Shown: one piece after another, positions 1 through 11,199 of the stretch
Position numbering within the stretch: the stretch's first letter is position 1
Layout of the letters: each line of letters begins with the position of its first letter
Assembly: GCA_021521415.1 (NCBI GenBank)
Contig: JAIQDT010007336.1
Span: forward strand, 1 to 64,000
Direction: 5' to 3'
Source: Bidens hawaiensis
Lineage: Eukaryota; Streptophyta; Magnoliopsida; Asterales; Asteraceae
Length of the DNA: 64,000 bases
The notes under the pieces: model-generated
Database searches by the model: none
Told to the model about the DNA's origin: nothing
What the model saw: the letters and a program-made list of their open reading frames with translations, nothing else
Translations under genes and position numbers: made by a program

Positions 1-585
1 GCTCGTTTTCGGATTAAGATCAAACGGCAATTTATGTGCTTTAGACATTTGACAAGAAGAGCAAACAATAGGTTTAGGCAAAATGGACGTGACTTGCACT
101 GATCCCGTTTTATTTAATAGTTTAATAACATCATTCGACACGTGTCCTAAACGGTTATGCCACAATTCATATGATGCTTTATTTGTAGAGACATCACTTA
201 AGGCAAGATGATCTTGATTCAACACATAAAGCCCGTTGTCACAGCGACCTTGAGCCAAGACTTGCCTCATTCCCCGATCCTGGATATAGAAATTTGGTTG
301 AGAAAAAAGCACATCAACATTGTTGTCCATAGTTAACTTAGAGACAGAAAGAAGATTTTTGGTGATTCGAGGGACCACAAGGACATTTTTAAGATGAATA
401 TTTTTGTCAATAGTTTTGTGTCCTCTGTGAGAAATAGGCAGAGACTTGCCATCCCCAAAAGTTACCTTTTCTTTGCCATTACATGAAATAATGTCATGAA
501 TATTACCAGTAGAATGAGTCATATGATCGGTAGCCCCGGAGTCCGCATAACAACTTGCATTGTTTGGATTAACTTGACATTGAGC
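1..585 (-). pseudogene. pol: Ty1-copia Pol N-terminus: aspartic protease and GAG-pre-integrase domain
   Basis: Directly in frame after the Gag TAG, the minus strand stays open to the window edge. It encodes an aspartic-protease active site in the context YADSGATDHMTHSTG. Next come the copia protease landmarks FGDGKSL and LLSVSKLT, then the GAG-pre-integrase domain with LWHNRLGH and a C-x2-C pair (CSSCQMSKAHKLPF). That completes the HHCC zinc site of integrase. No frameshift is visible. It is listed as a pseudogene only because it lacks its own start and lies behind a stop codon. If the TAG is read through, it could be functional to the edge of the window. Confidence 0.85.
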
Positions 586-1500
586 CTAAAAAGCATTTGC
601 AAGATGAGCTTCACTGGCGGGGTACGACACATGGGAAGGACACGAACTAGCGACATGCCCATGGAGATCACAGAGTTGACACGGGTTAGAAGTACCAGAG
701 GAGTCCCTGTTGTTGTTACGAGGACCATGATTTCCACGACCACCACGGTTAGTTCTACCTCCTCTATAGTTGCGGTAACCACGATTGTATCCTCGTCCAC
801 CACCACCACGACGAGGAGGACGGGAAGATTGAGCCACAAACGCTGCAGTAGGACTGTTTTGTCCCTGAAGCTCACGAAGAAGAACCTCATGGCTTTCGGC
901 CTGAGCAACCAAGTCTTGGAATGAAGGGTCTAGACGAGTGGCTCGGATATTAGAAGTGAAACTAATATAATCAACACCGAGACCAGCGGTGAACCAATAT
1001 AACTTATCGGTATCCGAAACGACATGACCAATAGCTGATAGTTGATCACATAACCCTTTAAACTCACGACCAAATTCTGCCACAGAACTAGATCCTTTGA
1101 CAAGTGAGCGTAATTTATCACGAAGATTGTAAACCCGCTCGACGGAGGCATTACAATACTCGGCTTCAAGTGCCTGCCAGATGGCCCTCGCGGTGGTGAG
1201 GCCAACAGTGACAGACACCGCTTCTTCAGACAGAGAGGAATTTATAAGAATGACTGCACGACGATCGGCAGCCTTCCATGCGGTGTACTGCGGATCGGCA
1301 ACGGTTTTGCCATCGGCGGTTAATTTTTCCGGCGGGGCTGCCTCAGTTCCATCAATATGACCGATGAGATCTTGATCCAACAACAACGGCCATATTTGAC
1401 TTTTCCACTGCAGGAAATTAGTTGATGATAACTGAATTTTGAGGGAGTGAAGGAGGGCGGTCATGGACAGAGGTTCATCGGAAATTTTAGAGGTTGACAT
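586..1500 (-). CDS. gag: Ty1-copia Gag polyprotein, 304 aa
   Basis: This is the nucleocapsid precursor of the copia element. The N-terminal half carries the UBN2/copia-type Gag signature: a QW-containing start (LQWKSQIWPLL), then the W-LEAEY and YNLRDKLRSLVKG segments typical of the capsid-like region. Residues about 225-265 are a Gly/Arg-rich basic tract expected to bind RNA. They are followed by one zinc knuckle, CQLCDLHGHVASSC (CX2CX4HX4C). The start at 1500 is the first ATG downstream of the LTR and PBS and precedes the conserved region. The frame ends in TAG at 586-588 and continues open beyond it into protease. In related elements Gag and Pol usually form one ORF, so the TAG is either a point mutation or a readthrough site. 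Confidence 0.88.
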   Translation of the reverse strand: MSTSKISDEPLSMTALLHSLKIQLSSTNFLQWKSQIWPLLLDQDLIGHIDGTEAAPPEKLTADGKTVADPQYTAWKAADRRAVILINSSLSEEAVSVTVGLTTARAIWQALEAEYCNASVERVYNLRDKLRSLVKGSSSVAEFGREFKGLCDQLSAIGHVVSDTDKLYWFTAGLGVDYISFTSNIRATRLDPSFQDLVAQAESHEVLLRELQGQNSPTAAFVAQSSRPPRRGGGGRGYNRGYRNYRGGRTNRGGRGNHGPRNNNRDSSGTSNPCQLCDLHGHVASSCPSHVSYPASEAHLANAF

Positions 1501-1589
1501 GGTGGGGAAGAAGGTAAAAAGAAAAGCAGATGTAAGGAGAAGGGGAAGGAGAATCGATAGGTTGGAGAGTTAATGGGGGAGAAGAACAT

Positions 1590-1604
1590 GAGCGGATGAT
1601 ACCA
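1590..1604 (-). other. Primer-binding site of the copia element
   Basis: The minus strand reads TGGTATCATCCGCTC. The first eight bases match the consensus complementary to the 3' end of initiator tRNA-Met (TGGTATCAGAGC), two bases after the LTR end. The second half has diverged. Confidence 0.65.
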
Positions 1605-1606
1605 TA

Positions 1607-1707
1607 TGAATGAATTGATGATCCTCAAAGTAAGGATACACATGGTATAAATAGAATGATAAGTTACACTTAAGTACAAGACAATTACATAAAATACAAA
1701 CCTAACA
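1607..1707 (-). repeat. 5' LTR of the copia element (about 101 bp)
   Basis: On the minus strand it begins TGTTAGG and ends TTCATTCA. It contains a TATA-like TTTATA near its middle, and its 3' end lies two bases before the primer-binding site. The outer edge could be 1707 or 1709 because of a TGTG repeat. The partner LTR is outside the window, so the boundaries come from structure alone. Confidence 0.7.
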
Positions 1708-2993
1708 CATTAAGTAATTCTATATTAATTATGATTTAACAAAAAGATGTTTTATTTTCAATATAAAAATATTATTATTTTCAAATTAACAAGAATAAAA
1801 CTTATTTATGTTATTCGTTTAGTTGAAAAGTTAAATTTGACAATCTAATTAAAAAAAAAAAACTCTAGAGAATCATGTGCACACACACCTTATTATACGT
1901 TGATCAGTTTATTATACGCTATTCTTTTACTGAAATATTTTAAGTTAAATTGTTTTGTATTGCGTGGATAGATTACGAAAAGTAAACGGAAGCTAAAAAC
2001 GTACAAGAGATCGAGTTATATGAAAGATTGTCTAATAGTAATAAGTTTAAAACAATAATTGCATTTACCTTTAGATTAGAAACTAGACATATATCCATAT
2101 AAAACGTAAGTCTATGAGTAATGAGGCGAATATTGGGTGGGTTTTTGGGGCGTATTTAGGCGACCCCTCACCACCCCCCCCCTCGGCGATATGTCGGGGC
2201 GGCAAGGGGGAGGGGGCATAGATTTGTCGCCGGTTGGGTTAAAAAGAATAATATTATTCTATTAAATGGACCAATGACAACCGTTGTAGAAAATACCCCT
2301 CATTTTGTAGCCCTTAAAATTAAAATTTTATAGCTCTTAAAATTAAAATTACCCCTCCGCTGAAGTGTAGAAAATACCACTCATTTTGTAGCCTTATATA
2401 TTGCACATAGACTAACTACCCAAATTAGGTTTTGATGTAAAATCTGAACATACTTCCATTCAACCTCTCTCCACGTAATAATAACACTGGTTCACTTTAT
2501 AATTGTTGTTGAGATCGATTAACCGTACTCGCATTTGTAAGACTTCCATCTTTGACCAATAACATTTCTTTATAAAGCAAACCAATACTTTATAAAGTAT
2601 GTGACGAGTTTGATGAGGACTAATGATCACGTATTTGCCACAATGCCACATGTTCGGTGACAAGTCGAATTTGGCATCTAATTGTGTCGTAGCTTGATCT
2701 TCCTTTGGTAACGGGTCTATTATGAGTGCTATGATGGATTCATTAGAAGCGGTGAAAGTTCAAAGTCACAAGAAAGATTAGACCGGGCTAGTTATATATG
2801 TCATTTGTTGGATTTTATGGAGATTCAAGAATGATACAGTTAATAGTTTATAATAACAATCGATACAATAGGGTTATGTCATATGACGCTATTTTATATT
2901 TCACGCACCTTTGGTATAATACAAGGAACCAAAATACAAAATTACAAGTATCGAGTGGTGTAAGGATATATTATTAATATTAATATTAATCAA

Positions 2994-3039
<46 letters not shown>

Positions 3040-4540
3040 ATATAATATAATAACCAAAGTTAGAAGTGACTACTAAAACAAGTTTTAATGAGCTTAATTT
3101 TTATAGAGCTTTTCAATCTAATATGTTAATTAAGATAATTTATAAAAACTTTTAGTGTTTATAATTATGACATTTTATAAAGTACATGTACGACTCTAAC
3201 TGAAGCCGTTATATGTTATATAGTTAATTTAAAAAAAACTTCATAAAATGGTAACCAAGTTTAGCGTTGGAAACTTTTTCCATATTTTTTTATTTGATAA
3301 ATGAACCAACATGATCAACTTTTTATTTCATTAAATAAAGGAATGAACATCAACAAATGCCAGATTCATTCATTTAAGTTCATAATGTTTCTTTATGTCC
3401 ATTCATTTATGCTCTTTTAATCATCTATATTTATTTATTACTAATTATAAAACTTATTGATTTTTATACATTTGAAACCTTTACTCAGGTCGAAAACAAC
3501 CCTTTTATCCTTAGATATAGAAGTAAAATTTGCCTATAATTTTACCATCTTGAGATTCTACTGATAACTTTGACTCTTTATGGGATTTTCTAGGCATGAT
3601 TGTTGTTGTACATTGAAACCTCTACTTAGCCTATGATAAGCCCAATTTTAGAAGAAGAAAATAAAATATTCCCCCCTTAGCATTATTTCCATAACCCATT
3701 CATTCAAGCAAGTTCATAACACGCTTCATTCAGAGATTTAGGGGGTCACCATGATTAGAGAGTTAGGAACTTAACAGAATATAAACGGTGCGGTGTTGAT
3801 CAATATCGTCGATTAATCGACGATAGTGAATTGGTAATTATTTGTAAATGGTGTTTTAAAGCTTTCTTTAGACGTAATTTTTGAACCATGGAATGATATT
3901 TAGACTTTAGTTTAGAACTTTTGAAATATTTGAATGTGAGGATGATGGTAAGACTTTATATTTGGATCCTTCTACCCAATGTTTGTTTATATTCATTTGT
4001 GTTTGTGAAGCGTTCGTTTACAATATTAATGAAATAAACACGTTCAGTTTCTTAGCGGATGAACATGGACAAGATAATATGTTCGTTTAACTTTAGTTGT
4101 ACATATTTGTTCTTTTGTTATGTTATGTTAAAGTTAAACAAACGAACACAAACTTTCCATGTTTGTGTTCATAAGGTAAGCCTAGCTATATAAATGTATA
4201 AAAAAACAGGGGATCATCCAACATTGTGTTAAAATTAAAAAATGGAATAGGTATCTTTAGGTTCAATATTTTACAAATTGAGTAAATTATATAATCTTCC
4301 CCAAATTAATGTTTGAAATACTTCTCTAGTTGACTTAATTTGAGGCTAACCTAGTTTTTGTTAACTAGTTTGTGAAAATGCTTGAATGATCAGTCAAAAT
4401 CAGTCTAAGAACGAAACCAGAAAAAAGAAAAAACAAATGTTGTAATGATTAGTTAACTTTCATTCTTTATGGGATTGTTTGTTTTTTTATATTCATAACA
4501 GTAATAACATAAGTATTTCTGATCTTAAGTATTTAAGTTG
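1708..4540. other. AT-rich intergenic DNA, no gene seen
   Basis: No supported coding region. Notable contents are a GC-rich patch at about 2125-2245, and an imperfect duplication of about 80 bp (unit starts near 2285 and 2366, both with GTAGAAAATACC and CATTTTGTAGCC). A (TA)n tract lies at 2995-3035. At 3960-4170 there is a stretch rich in GTTCGTTTA and its complement, which looks transposon-derived but has no ends I can define. Confidence 0.5.
2995..3051. repeat. (TA)n microsatellite with TAATA tail
   Basis: About 20 consecutive TA dinucleotides followed by TAATA repeats. Directly visible. Confidence 0.95.
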
Positions 4541-4912
4541 TATTGGTTTTTATTAATACCAACTATTATATTTTGGTCGTTGCCGGTCTCAACTAACGAA
4601 TTGACTGACAACGATCCCCACCTTTTTTCATATTTGTTGCCACCCTAGAATTATCGGTTGAATCGGTATGGTGCTCAAGTAGTGGTGGTTGGTTGGTGGG
4701 AGTCAGTTGGTGGTGGTGGCGGTGTTCATGTTGAGTTCTCCGGCAAACAAATGTGACTTTTCCGGCTACTCGCAAGTAATGACGTTAGAATTCTGTTAGT
4801 CACAGACTGTTGGGAACAAATATACTTTAAAAGATGGGACCGTCAACAACCAATTCGTTAGTTAGGACCGACAACGATCAAAAGATGATAACTGAGATTA
4901 ATAAAACCAATA
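4541..4912. mobile_element. MITE with long terminal inverted repeats (Mutator-like)
   Basis: The first 65 or so bases, starting TATTGGTTTTTATTAATACC and running through GGTCGTTGCCGGTCTC to ACTAACGAATTG, reappear in inverted orientation at about 4840-4912. By eye the agreement is high, about 29 of 33 in the inner part. The 370-bp length, long TIRs and non-coding interior fit a MULE-derived MITE. No clean 9-bp target-site duplication is seen, so the superfamily is an inference. A 60-codon minus-strand ORF in the interior is fortuitous. Confidence 0.7.
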
Positions 4913-7609
4913 TACCACAATTTAATTATAATCCCACCAGTTATTCATGTTTCACTTTCGCTTAACCATAAACAATTTAGTTAGAATGCTCTTCCAATTT
5001 CAGATTACAATTGGCTATACATCTCTAAAGTAAAAAACCAATGTAAATAGTAAATACTACTCTTATTTTTTGCACACCTTCAAATCTTTTCAACTTTCAT
5101 CTTTTAACTCCCTCCTATTTCCTTCAATCCTCACATAATCACAAGCTTAAATAATAGTGAAATCTTGCATATACACACACACACACATTTCACCTCCATC
5201 AGATATATTATTTTGGAAGTTAGCCAAATGCAGTTAGCTTACTTAACGTATGATGAATTTGAAAACATATACAAACAACTGAATGAGCTGCACTTAAAAA
5301 ACAAATGGTTTTGGATAATTAAACAAATATTCAATTGATTTGTTGAAGTTATTTCCATTCATTCTGCGTACTTTCAATAAAGATATGATGGGGGTTGGTA
5401 AACAAGGTCTATCATCTTTACAAATATGCACAATACATGAGTTGGCATATTGCACATCAGGTGACCATGAGTGCTATAAGTACATGTGATTGTGGATCAC
5501 TATGGAATGCATGTAAAAGGATTGCGGATGTGTCACTTAACCTTTCAGAATAATATATTGGAAAACCAAACCCTAGTGACATCCATTAGTTAGTAGAAAC
5601 TAGAAACCACGCGTTTTCTAGAATGTTAGAAAGCTTTAACTGTATGCATTGGGCTTGAAAAACTGTCGAGTTGCAAGAAAAGGTTGCAATATGATCATAG
5701 ATATCCGATCATTATACTAATGATGGTTGCACCACATGACCTCTGAATCTAGTATCCACATTTCGACGTAAAGGGCTTTAACAATGAAATTAACGTTCTA
5801 ATTACTATTTCTTCTTTTGGAGTGATTGGAGCACAATACACAAAAAGGGCATATATCCTAAATGAACTACATTAGTAAAAGTTTTACATATCCAACCAAT
5901 ACCTAAAGATGGTGGAATTTAAACAAAGACATGAGTCAGCAAGAAAAATGCCGAGAGAGCCTTTGGTGTCTCACAGGCTCGACGAACAATCATGCTAGGT
6001 TTATCAAGAGCTTTGATCTTGAGAACATAGAGTGATATAAATGTATGAATGCATTTAGTACAGTATAATATTAATATGATGGTAGACAATGAAGATTTCA
6101 CATATCTAATTGGTCGGATGCTGGTCATGATGAGAAAGAACCATCAACTTAAGAACACAAAGTCCCACTATAGGATTTAAGCGTTTTATGAAAAGGTTAA
6201 AAAATCTACAGGACTCTTTAAAACCAATTCTATTTATGTTTTAGAATAGTCTAATTTATGTCATGTTGAATTATGCTTTTTTAAACTTTGTAATAGTCGA
6301 ATTTTGTAACAGCAAAATGCTTTATTGTGCAATGTTAAATTAAAATAAATGTATGTTATAAAATTTACGTAATATTTAAACGTAATAGAGTATATTGAAT
6401 AATGCAATATTTAATATTAAATAGTTTATTATGATAAAAAGTTAGTTATGAAAATACATGTAACATTTGATTTAACTGAAAATGTAATGATGATTATGAA
6501 AGATGATATATATAAAGAGAAAATAGGTAATTTTAGACAATTGACGTATTGCTTAAATGATAGTTGTCTAAGCGTCTTGATATATATATGTTTTTAGAGA
6601 CTAACGTCGGTGATATTATTGATTGGTTTTCACAATTTTCATGTTATTTGTGATTATATAATGAATCTTTAAACAAGCATTTTGAAATGCAGCCCTAGCC
6701 CATACCCTATATGGGGCTCATTTCTGGCAAGGGCCTTTTTTTTTCTATATATATATTTATAAAAAAATTATATTTGTATAAGAGTCTAGGTTCATATGAA
6801 GGAATATAAGTTATCTAAAAGTCCAAATATAAACAACATAATGAATTTTGGTATGCTAAGTTCTATTAATTTATAAGTGATGGATTGTGACTGAGATGTT
6901 GTCTAATCAATTGATAGATTGGACCCTAGTCCTAACAGTTTTAATTTACAGTATCCACGACTGTAATAGGGAATTCAAGAGTCATAAAGACCGAGGGGAA
7001 CATGTCTTGGGAAAAATACGCAAAATACCAAGTTCTCTTACTTGTCTTGGACACTAAAGTGTCGGAAGACTGTTGAAATGCATACCATGCATGTAATATA
7101 TACTAGTTAGTAACATTTTTAATGAAAAGTAAACATGTCTTAAAATAGTTTGCTTTTCCCCATTATTTGGATTATGAAATTAGGGATTAAGTGAATTAAA
7201 CAACTTAAAGCACCTTTGCAAGTTTCAAAAAGAACACATACAAATTAAGAAGACTAATGTTGGGTTGATTGGTTTAAAAAGGTTTCATTCATGGCATGCA
7301 TTATCCTCAAGCCAACATCTGTCTTGCAATCACCGTAAACAATGTTATCTCAACTCATCATTATGTTGTAAAAAGCTTTCTTTTTGTGTTGCACTAGGAT
7401 ATAGTTCAAAAAGTAGGATATTCTTATCTTTTTATCATTTTAAAAATAATTAATTTGAAGATGTCGGTAAGGGTAGGAAAGGGTTTTAATTCAAGACCCG
7501 CAAGATATTTATCATTCAAATTATATGGGATCAGGCTATTCTTGGCGTACAGTTTGTTAATTATTTTTTAATGTTTTTAAATGAGTTGTAAGTTAGTTAT
7601 GTTGTGATT
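4913..7609. other. AT-rich intergenic DNA, no gene seen
   Basis: Only short ORFs without recognisable motifs occur here. Nothing repetitive beyond short AT-rich tracts was identified. Confidence 0.5.
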
Positions 7610-7612
7610 AAG

Positions 7613-7924
7613 GCTATGAGGTATGCATTAGTGGGCAATCTTCACTGGTGGCAGTCACCTCACGCAACACCCCCCCCCCCCCCCCTTTGGTCACGCGTGA
7701 CCTGAGCTCACTGAGGGTGGTCACTCGCGTTGGTGAAAATTTAAGGTGGGCCCCATTTGACATGTGAAGGGTGATGTTTGAATGTTATATAAATTAAAAA
7801 AAATAAAACTAGAGAATGATGGAGAGTGGTTTATTTCATTGGTTGAAGAGTGATATTGAATGATGGGAGAAAGCTCACGTGACAAATAAGTGGAATGATG
7901 TTGAGGGGTATATACGCCTTAGCC
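7613..7924. mobile_element. PIF/Harbinger-like MITE, 312 bp, with TAA duplication
   Basis: The left end GGCTATGAGGTATGCATT and the right end, which in reverse complement begins GGCTAAGGCGTATATACC, match at about 12 of 16 terminal positions. Both ends are flanked by TAA (7610-7612 and 7925-7927), the 3-bp target typical of the PIF/Harbinger superfamily. The interior is non-coding and holds a C run at 7669-7685. Confidence 0.72.
7669..7685. repeat. poly-C tract inside the MITE
   Basis: Run of about 17 C residues. Directly visible, and its length is prone to sequencing error. Confidence 0.9.
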
Positions 7925-8280
7925 TAATAAGTTTTCGTTGCCGAAAGTAAAATAAGCCGAGCTTAAATAACTAAATAAGTTTTAGTCTCAAGTGTAGCTC
8001 ATTTATTAACCAAGTCTGAGCCTTGCATGTAAAAACCATTTAAGCTTTCGAGACTAAACAAGGCAAGCGGAATTTTTTTAATTTAAGCAGGCAAACAACG
8101 TCTGGCTAATATCATTGGCAACCCAAATATGTTCGTTGGTAAGGGTAGGAAAGGGTGTCACTAACCACATATCAGAGACTGATATCGTCAAAATTAATCC
8201 CTTATAATTAATTTAATTTTTATGGAGCTGTAGGTAAAGAGACAGCGACTATATCATGGGTAATAAATAATAGACGAATT

Positions 8281-8735
8281 TGTTGGCTAAATTGTTGTTT
8301 GGCCCGAGTGTAGGGCCAACCCAAGAATTAAAAAGGGTTATTAATGGGTTGTTTAATGACCAAATTAGGGTTATTAGGTTTATTGTTAACTAAGTTGAGT
8401 TACCATTATAAATAGGGGCACCCGAGTTAGGTATTGTCAAGATTAGATGTAACCGAGTTAGGGTTTATTATGATTCAAACCGAGTTAGGGTTTAGGAGAA
8501 TATAATCAGTTTTTTTGTGTTATATTTTCTGATTAATGTAAACGAGAGTTAGTCGTTTACTTCGTATAGTTAAACCAAGTTAGGGTCTGAGAGATTGTAA
8601 TCAGGTTTTTTTGAGTTATGTTTTCTGATTAATATAAACGAGAGTTAGTCGTTTACTTTGTGTTTTATTATCGATCGGGACTTGAGAATATGTGCATTTC
8701 GTCAGCCTTTTCAGGTTAATTTGATTCCCGACCAA
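8281..8735 (+). repeat. LTR-like sequence with TATA box and internal tandem duplication
   Basis: Begins TGTTGGCTAAATTG and carries a TATAAATAG box at 8406-8414, as in a plant LTR promoter. It then has two imperfect copies of a unit of about 97 bp (8479-8575 and 8576-8668) sharing TTTTCTGATTAATRTAAACG and GAGAGTTAGTCGTTTAC. The right boundary is uncertain, because a CA-ending border near 8730 has no matching flanking duplication. No partner copy or internal region was found, so a solo or truncated LTR is an inference. Confidence 0.45.
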
Positions 8736-10776
8736 TTGTCTGGTAATGGTTTGTGATGGATAGTAGGGTATTTTGAGACTATTGTATACCATGTGAGGAA
8801 GGTTTAGGGGTCTGTGAATAAACTTTGTTTTGTTTTACTACTGCGACACTCAATTTTAGATCCTACGACATTAACCTTAAGGATGTTGCGACACTTCACT
8901 ATTGTCTATGTCATTGGGAGCGTCACTAAGAGTGCCACCGCCACACATAGCGCCACTATGAGTGTCGGCGCCACTCAGAGTGTCGACACTTGCTATATAG
9001 GTTGTTTAGGTCATTTTCAAGGAGCCGTGCATGTAATTTTGTACCAAAACTCTCTCGGTTTGATTTCTTAGTTGTAATAGTTTACAGGAACTTTCATTTT
9101 TTGTAATCATTGTTCGTTTATTGAAGATTATGTTTATCATTGGTTTTAGTGGGTTTTATCACATTTTTATACTTTTCTATATAACATTTTGATTATCAAA
9201 CATCAAATCCATTGATTGATGTTTTGAGCATTATCTAGTGTTCTTCATCATATCTATATGTATATATGTTTCTTTGGACCTACATATATTCATCAGAAAC
9301 TGTGCATTTTCAAAAAACATGATCTCCCATAAATAATAAATAGAAAGTTTCAAATTGGGGGAATCCCCCCACCTATAAACACCCGCATGCGCACACAATT
9401 CGGTATGTGTTATGGTATCTAATATTTCCCATTATAATTTACAATCCGGAAATGTGATGTAGTTTATCTAGTGAATAATGCTATGAGTTTGTCAGTCTGA
9501 TAATGAAATAGCCCGAAGTAAAAGTATTTCATTCTTAACGGTAGGTGAGAAATCAAGAGTGCAACTTCACAACACGCGAAAACTCTAAAAATCAGATGAC
9601 AACCTAAAAGTTGATTTTATATGTTTTAACACAAGCTATTTGAGATAGAGTTGGATTCTAGCTGTCCTTTGGGGGTTCTTCGGGCGATTTGGATTGTAGA
9701 AGGCATTTGGGAGCAAACGTTCAAGCTAGGAGTCAAGAATCAGACACATAATGAGTATTCTGTCATTGATTCTTATTTCTCATTGTGTAATCAGATTATA
9801 TAACATCATGTTCATGAATTTTGTTGCTTGTTTACTGCTGTTGAACATGGCTACTGGTTAAACCCCTAGAGCTACATAGGTTTTGATGTGCATTTGTTGA
9901 GTTTTTGGTTATTTATTGGTTTATGGATTATTATGTATTAACGTTATTTAAACAACTTAATTGCAATTGTCTGATGTGTATGTATATTTAGGTCTAATTT
10001 ATTGTTGATCTTTGTTTTTCATGTGTCTTGTTGAATGTCTTTCATTTATAAATGCACGTTTAGGTCATTTACTGTATTTTTGTGATTATTTAATGGCTTT
10101 GCTAGATGTGGTAATCCATAAGTATGTTAGTTGGTGATTTATTAGAGCTTTATATTCTACCTATCTAGATAGTTGAGTGATGATGGGTAGTTGGGTTGTT
10201 CTTGGGGTTAGGTGTTTAGGTTTAAACTCAAAAGGATGTTTCCTTAGATTTCCTAGTTTCATTATAATTCGATGTCTTATCGATTGTTCTTAATTTACCC
10301 CTTGCACTTTTGGGTGTATTGAGACCGTGAGACAAAGAGGTAATATGTTTTTTAGGGTATTTTAGTGTTGTTAGAGAGACTAAGAAGTATTCCGACCAAC
10401 CGGTAAGTTTACACGACCCTTAGGTTTCTTTTAAGGTCACACTCGGAAAATTATCAGTAATCCACTAGGTTCCATCATAGTTTCTAAATCCAAGAAAGAT
10501 CCAAGATTCACATATAGGATTCTTACATAGGTAGTAGTCTTCTCCATATATGAGTTTCCCAAGTTAGTTGCTTTCTTAGTTATGTTTTAGTTTTCTTTTC
10601 AGCACCCTTGGTTTACGTCTTTAGTTGTTAACTTAGGCTAGGATTCGATAGAGATTTAGTATCAAGAATTTGCCCAAAATGTCCACGGATTGACATCCAC
10701 TCTTACCTTCTCTATGACACCGCGACCGATACACTTTTCGATTGTGTGTGGTTTAGTACGATTATTCCTTTTAGAA
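8736..10776. other. Intergenic DNA; right part possibly the degraded 5' LTR of the next element
   Basis: No supported gene. The ORF at 8814-9071 runs through short GAGTGTC/GCGCCACT repeats and is not protein-like. The last few hundred bases precede a copia-type primer-binding site at 10777 and so may be LTR sequence, but no second copy is present to confirm this. Confidence 0.4.
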
Positions 10777-11199
10777 TTGGTATAAGAGCTTTCGGCTCAA
10801 CTTTTTGTGATTTTCGAATCATACTTTTCGGATTTTGATATTAGTTTTTGTTGGATTTGAGGTTGTTTTTCGTGTTATCAACTACTTTTGGAGTATCTTA
10901 CTCCTTAGATCTGCACGAAAATCATCAAATATGTGTTTTATTGGTGTTTTTTAGTTTTTATGTCCGATTCAGATTTGGTTGAGAAACTCAGATATAGGCC
11001 GATTTAATGGTTTTTAGACTAAAGTCTTATTGACTTTATTGGTAGTTTAAGTGTTTTCAAAAAAATAAAAAAAAATCATTGTAGCAAATCGAGTCGAGTG
11101 TTGTAGCGAATTGAGTCGAGTACTGTAGCAAATCTAGTCGAGTTACTGTAGCAAAAGAAAAAAAGAAAAAAACATGCAATTTTTTTCTTTCAAAAATAA

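Larger units (their letters stand above)
1..1707 (-). mobile_element. Ty1-copia retrotransposon, 5' part (LTR, PBS, Gag, start of Pol)
   Basis: Read on the minus strand, the order is LTR (1707-1607), primer-binding site (about 1604-1590), Gag (1500-586), then protease and the GAG-pre-integrase zinc region running off the window at base 1. This is the standard Ty1-copia order. The LTR is only about 100 bp, which with the Gag type suggests the Ale/Retrofit lineage (inference). The rest of Pol and the 3' LTR lie left of the window, so the target-site duplication cannot be checked. The only coding lesion visible is one in-frame TAG between Gag and protease, so this is the best-preserved retroelement reading frame in the window. 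Confidence 0.9.

Noticed and set aside
519..924. Overlapping ORFs on both strands near the left edge (142 and 129 codons)
   Set aside because: Out-of-frame shadows of the copia Gag Gly/Arg-rich region.
8814..9071. 85-codon ORF
   Set aside because: Runs through short GAGTGTC repeats and has no protein-like features.
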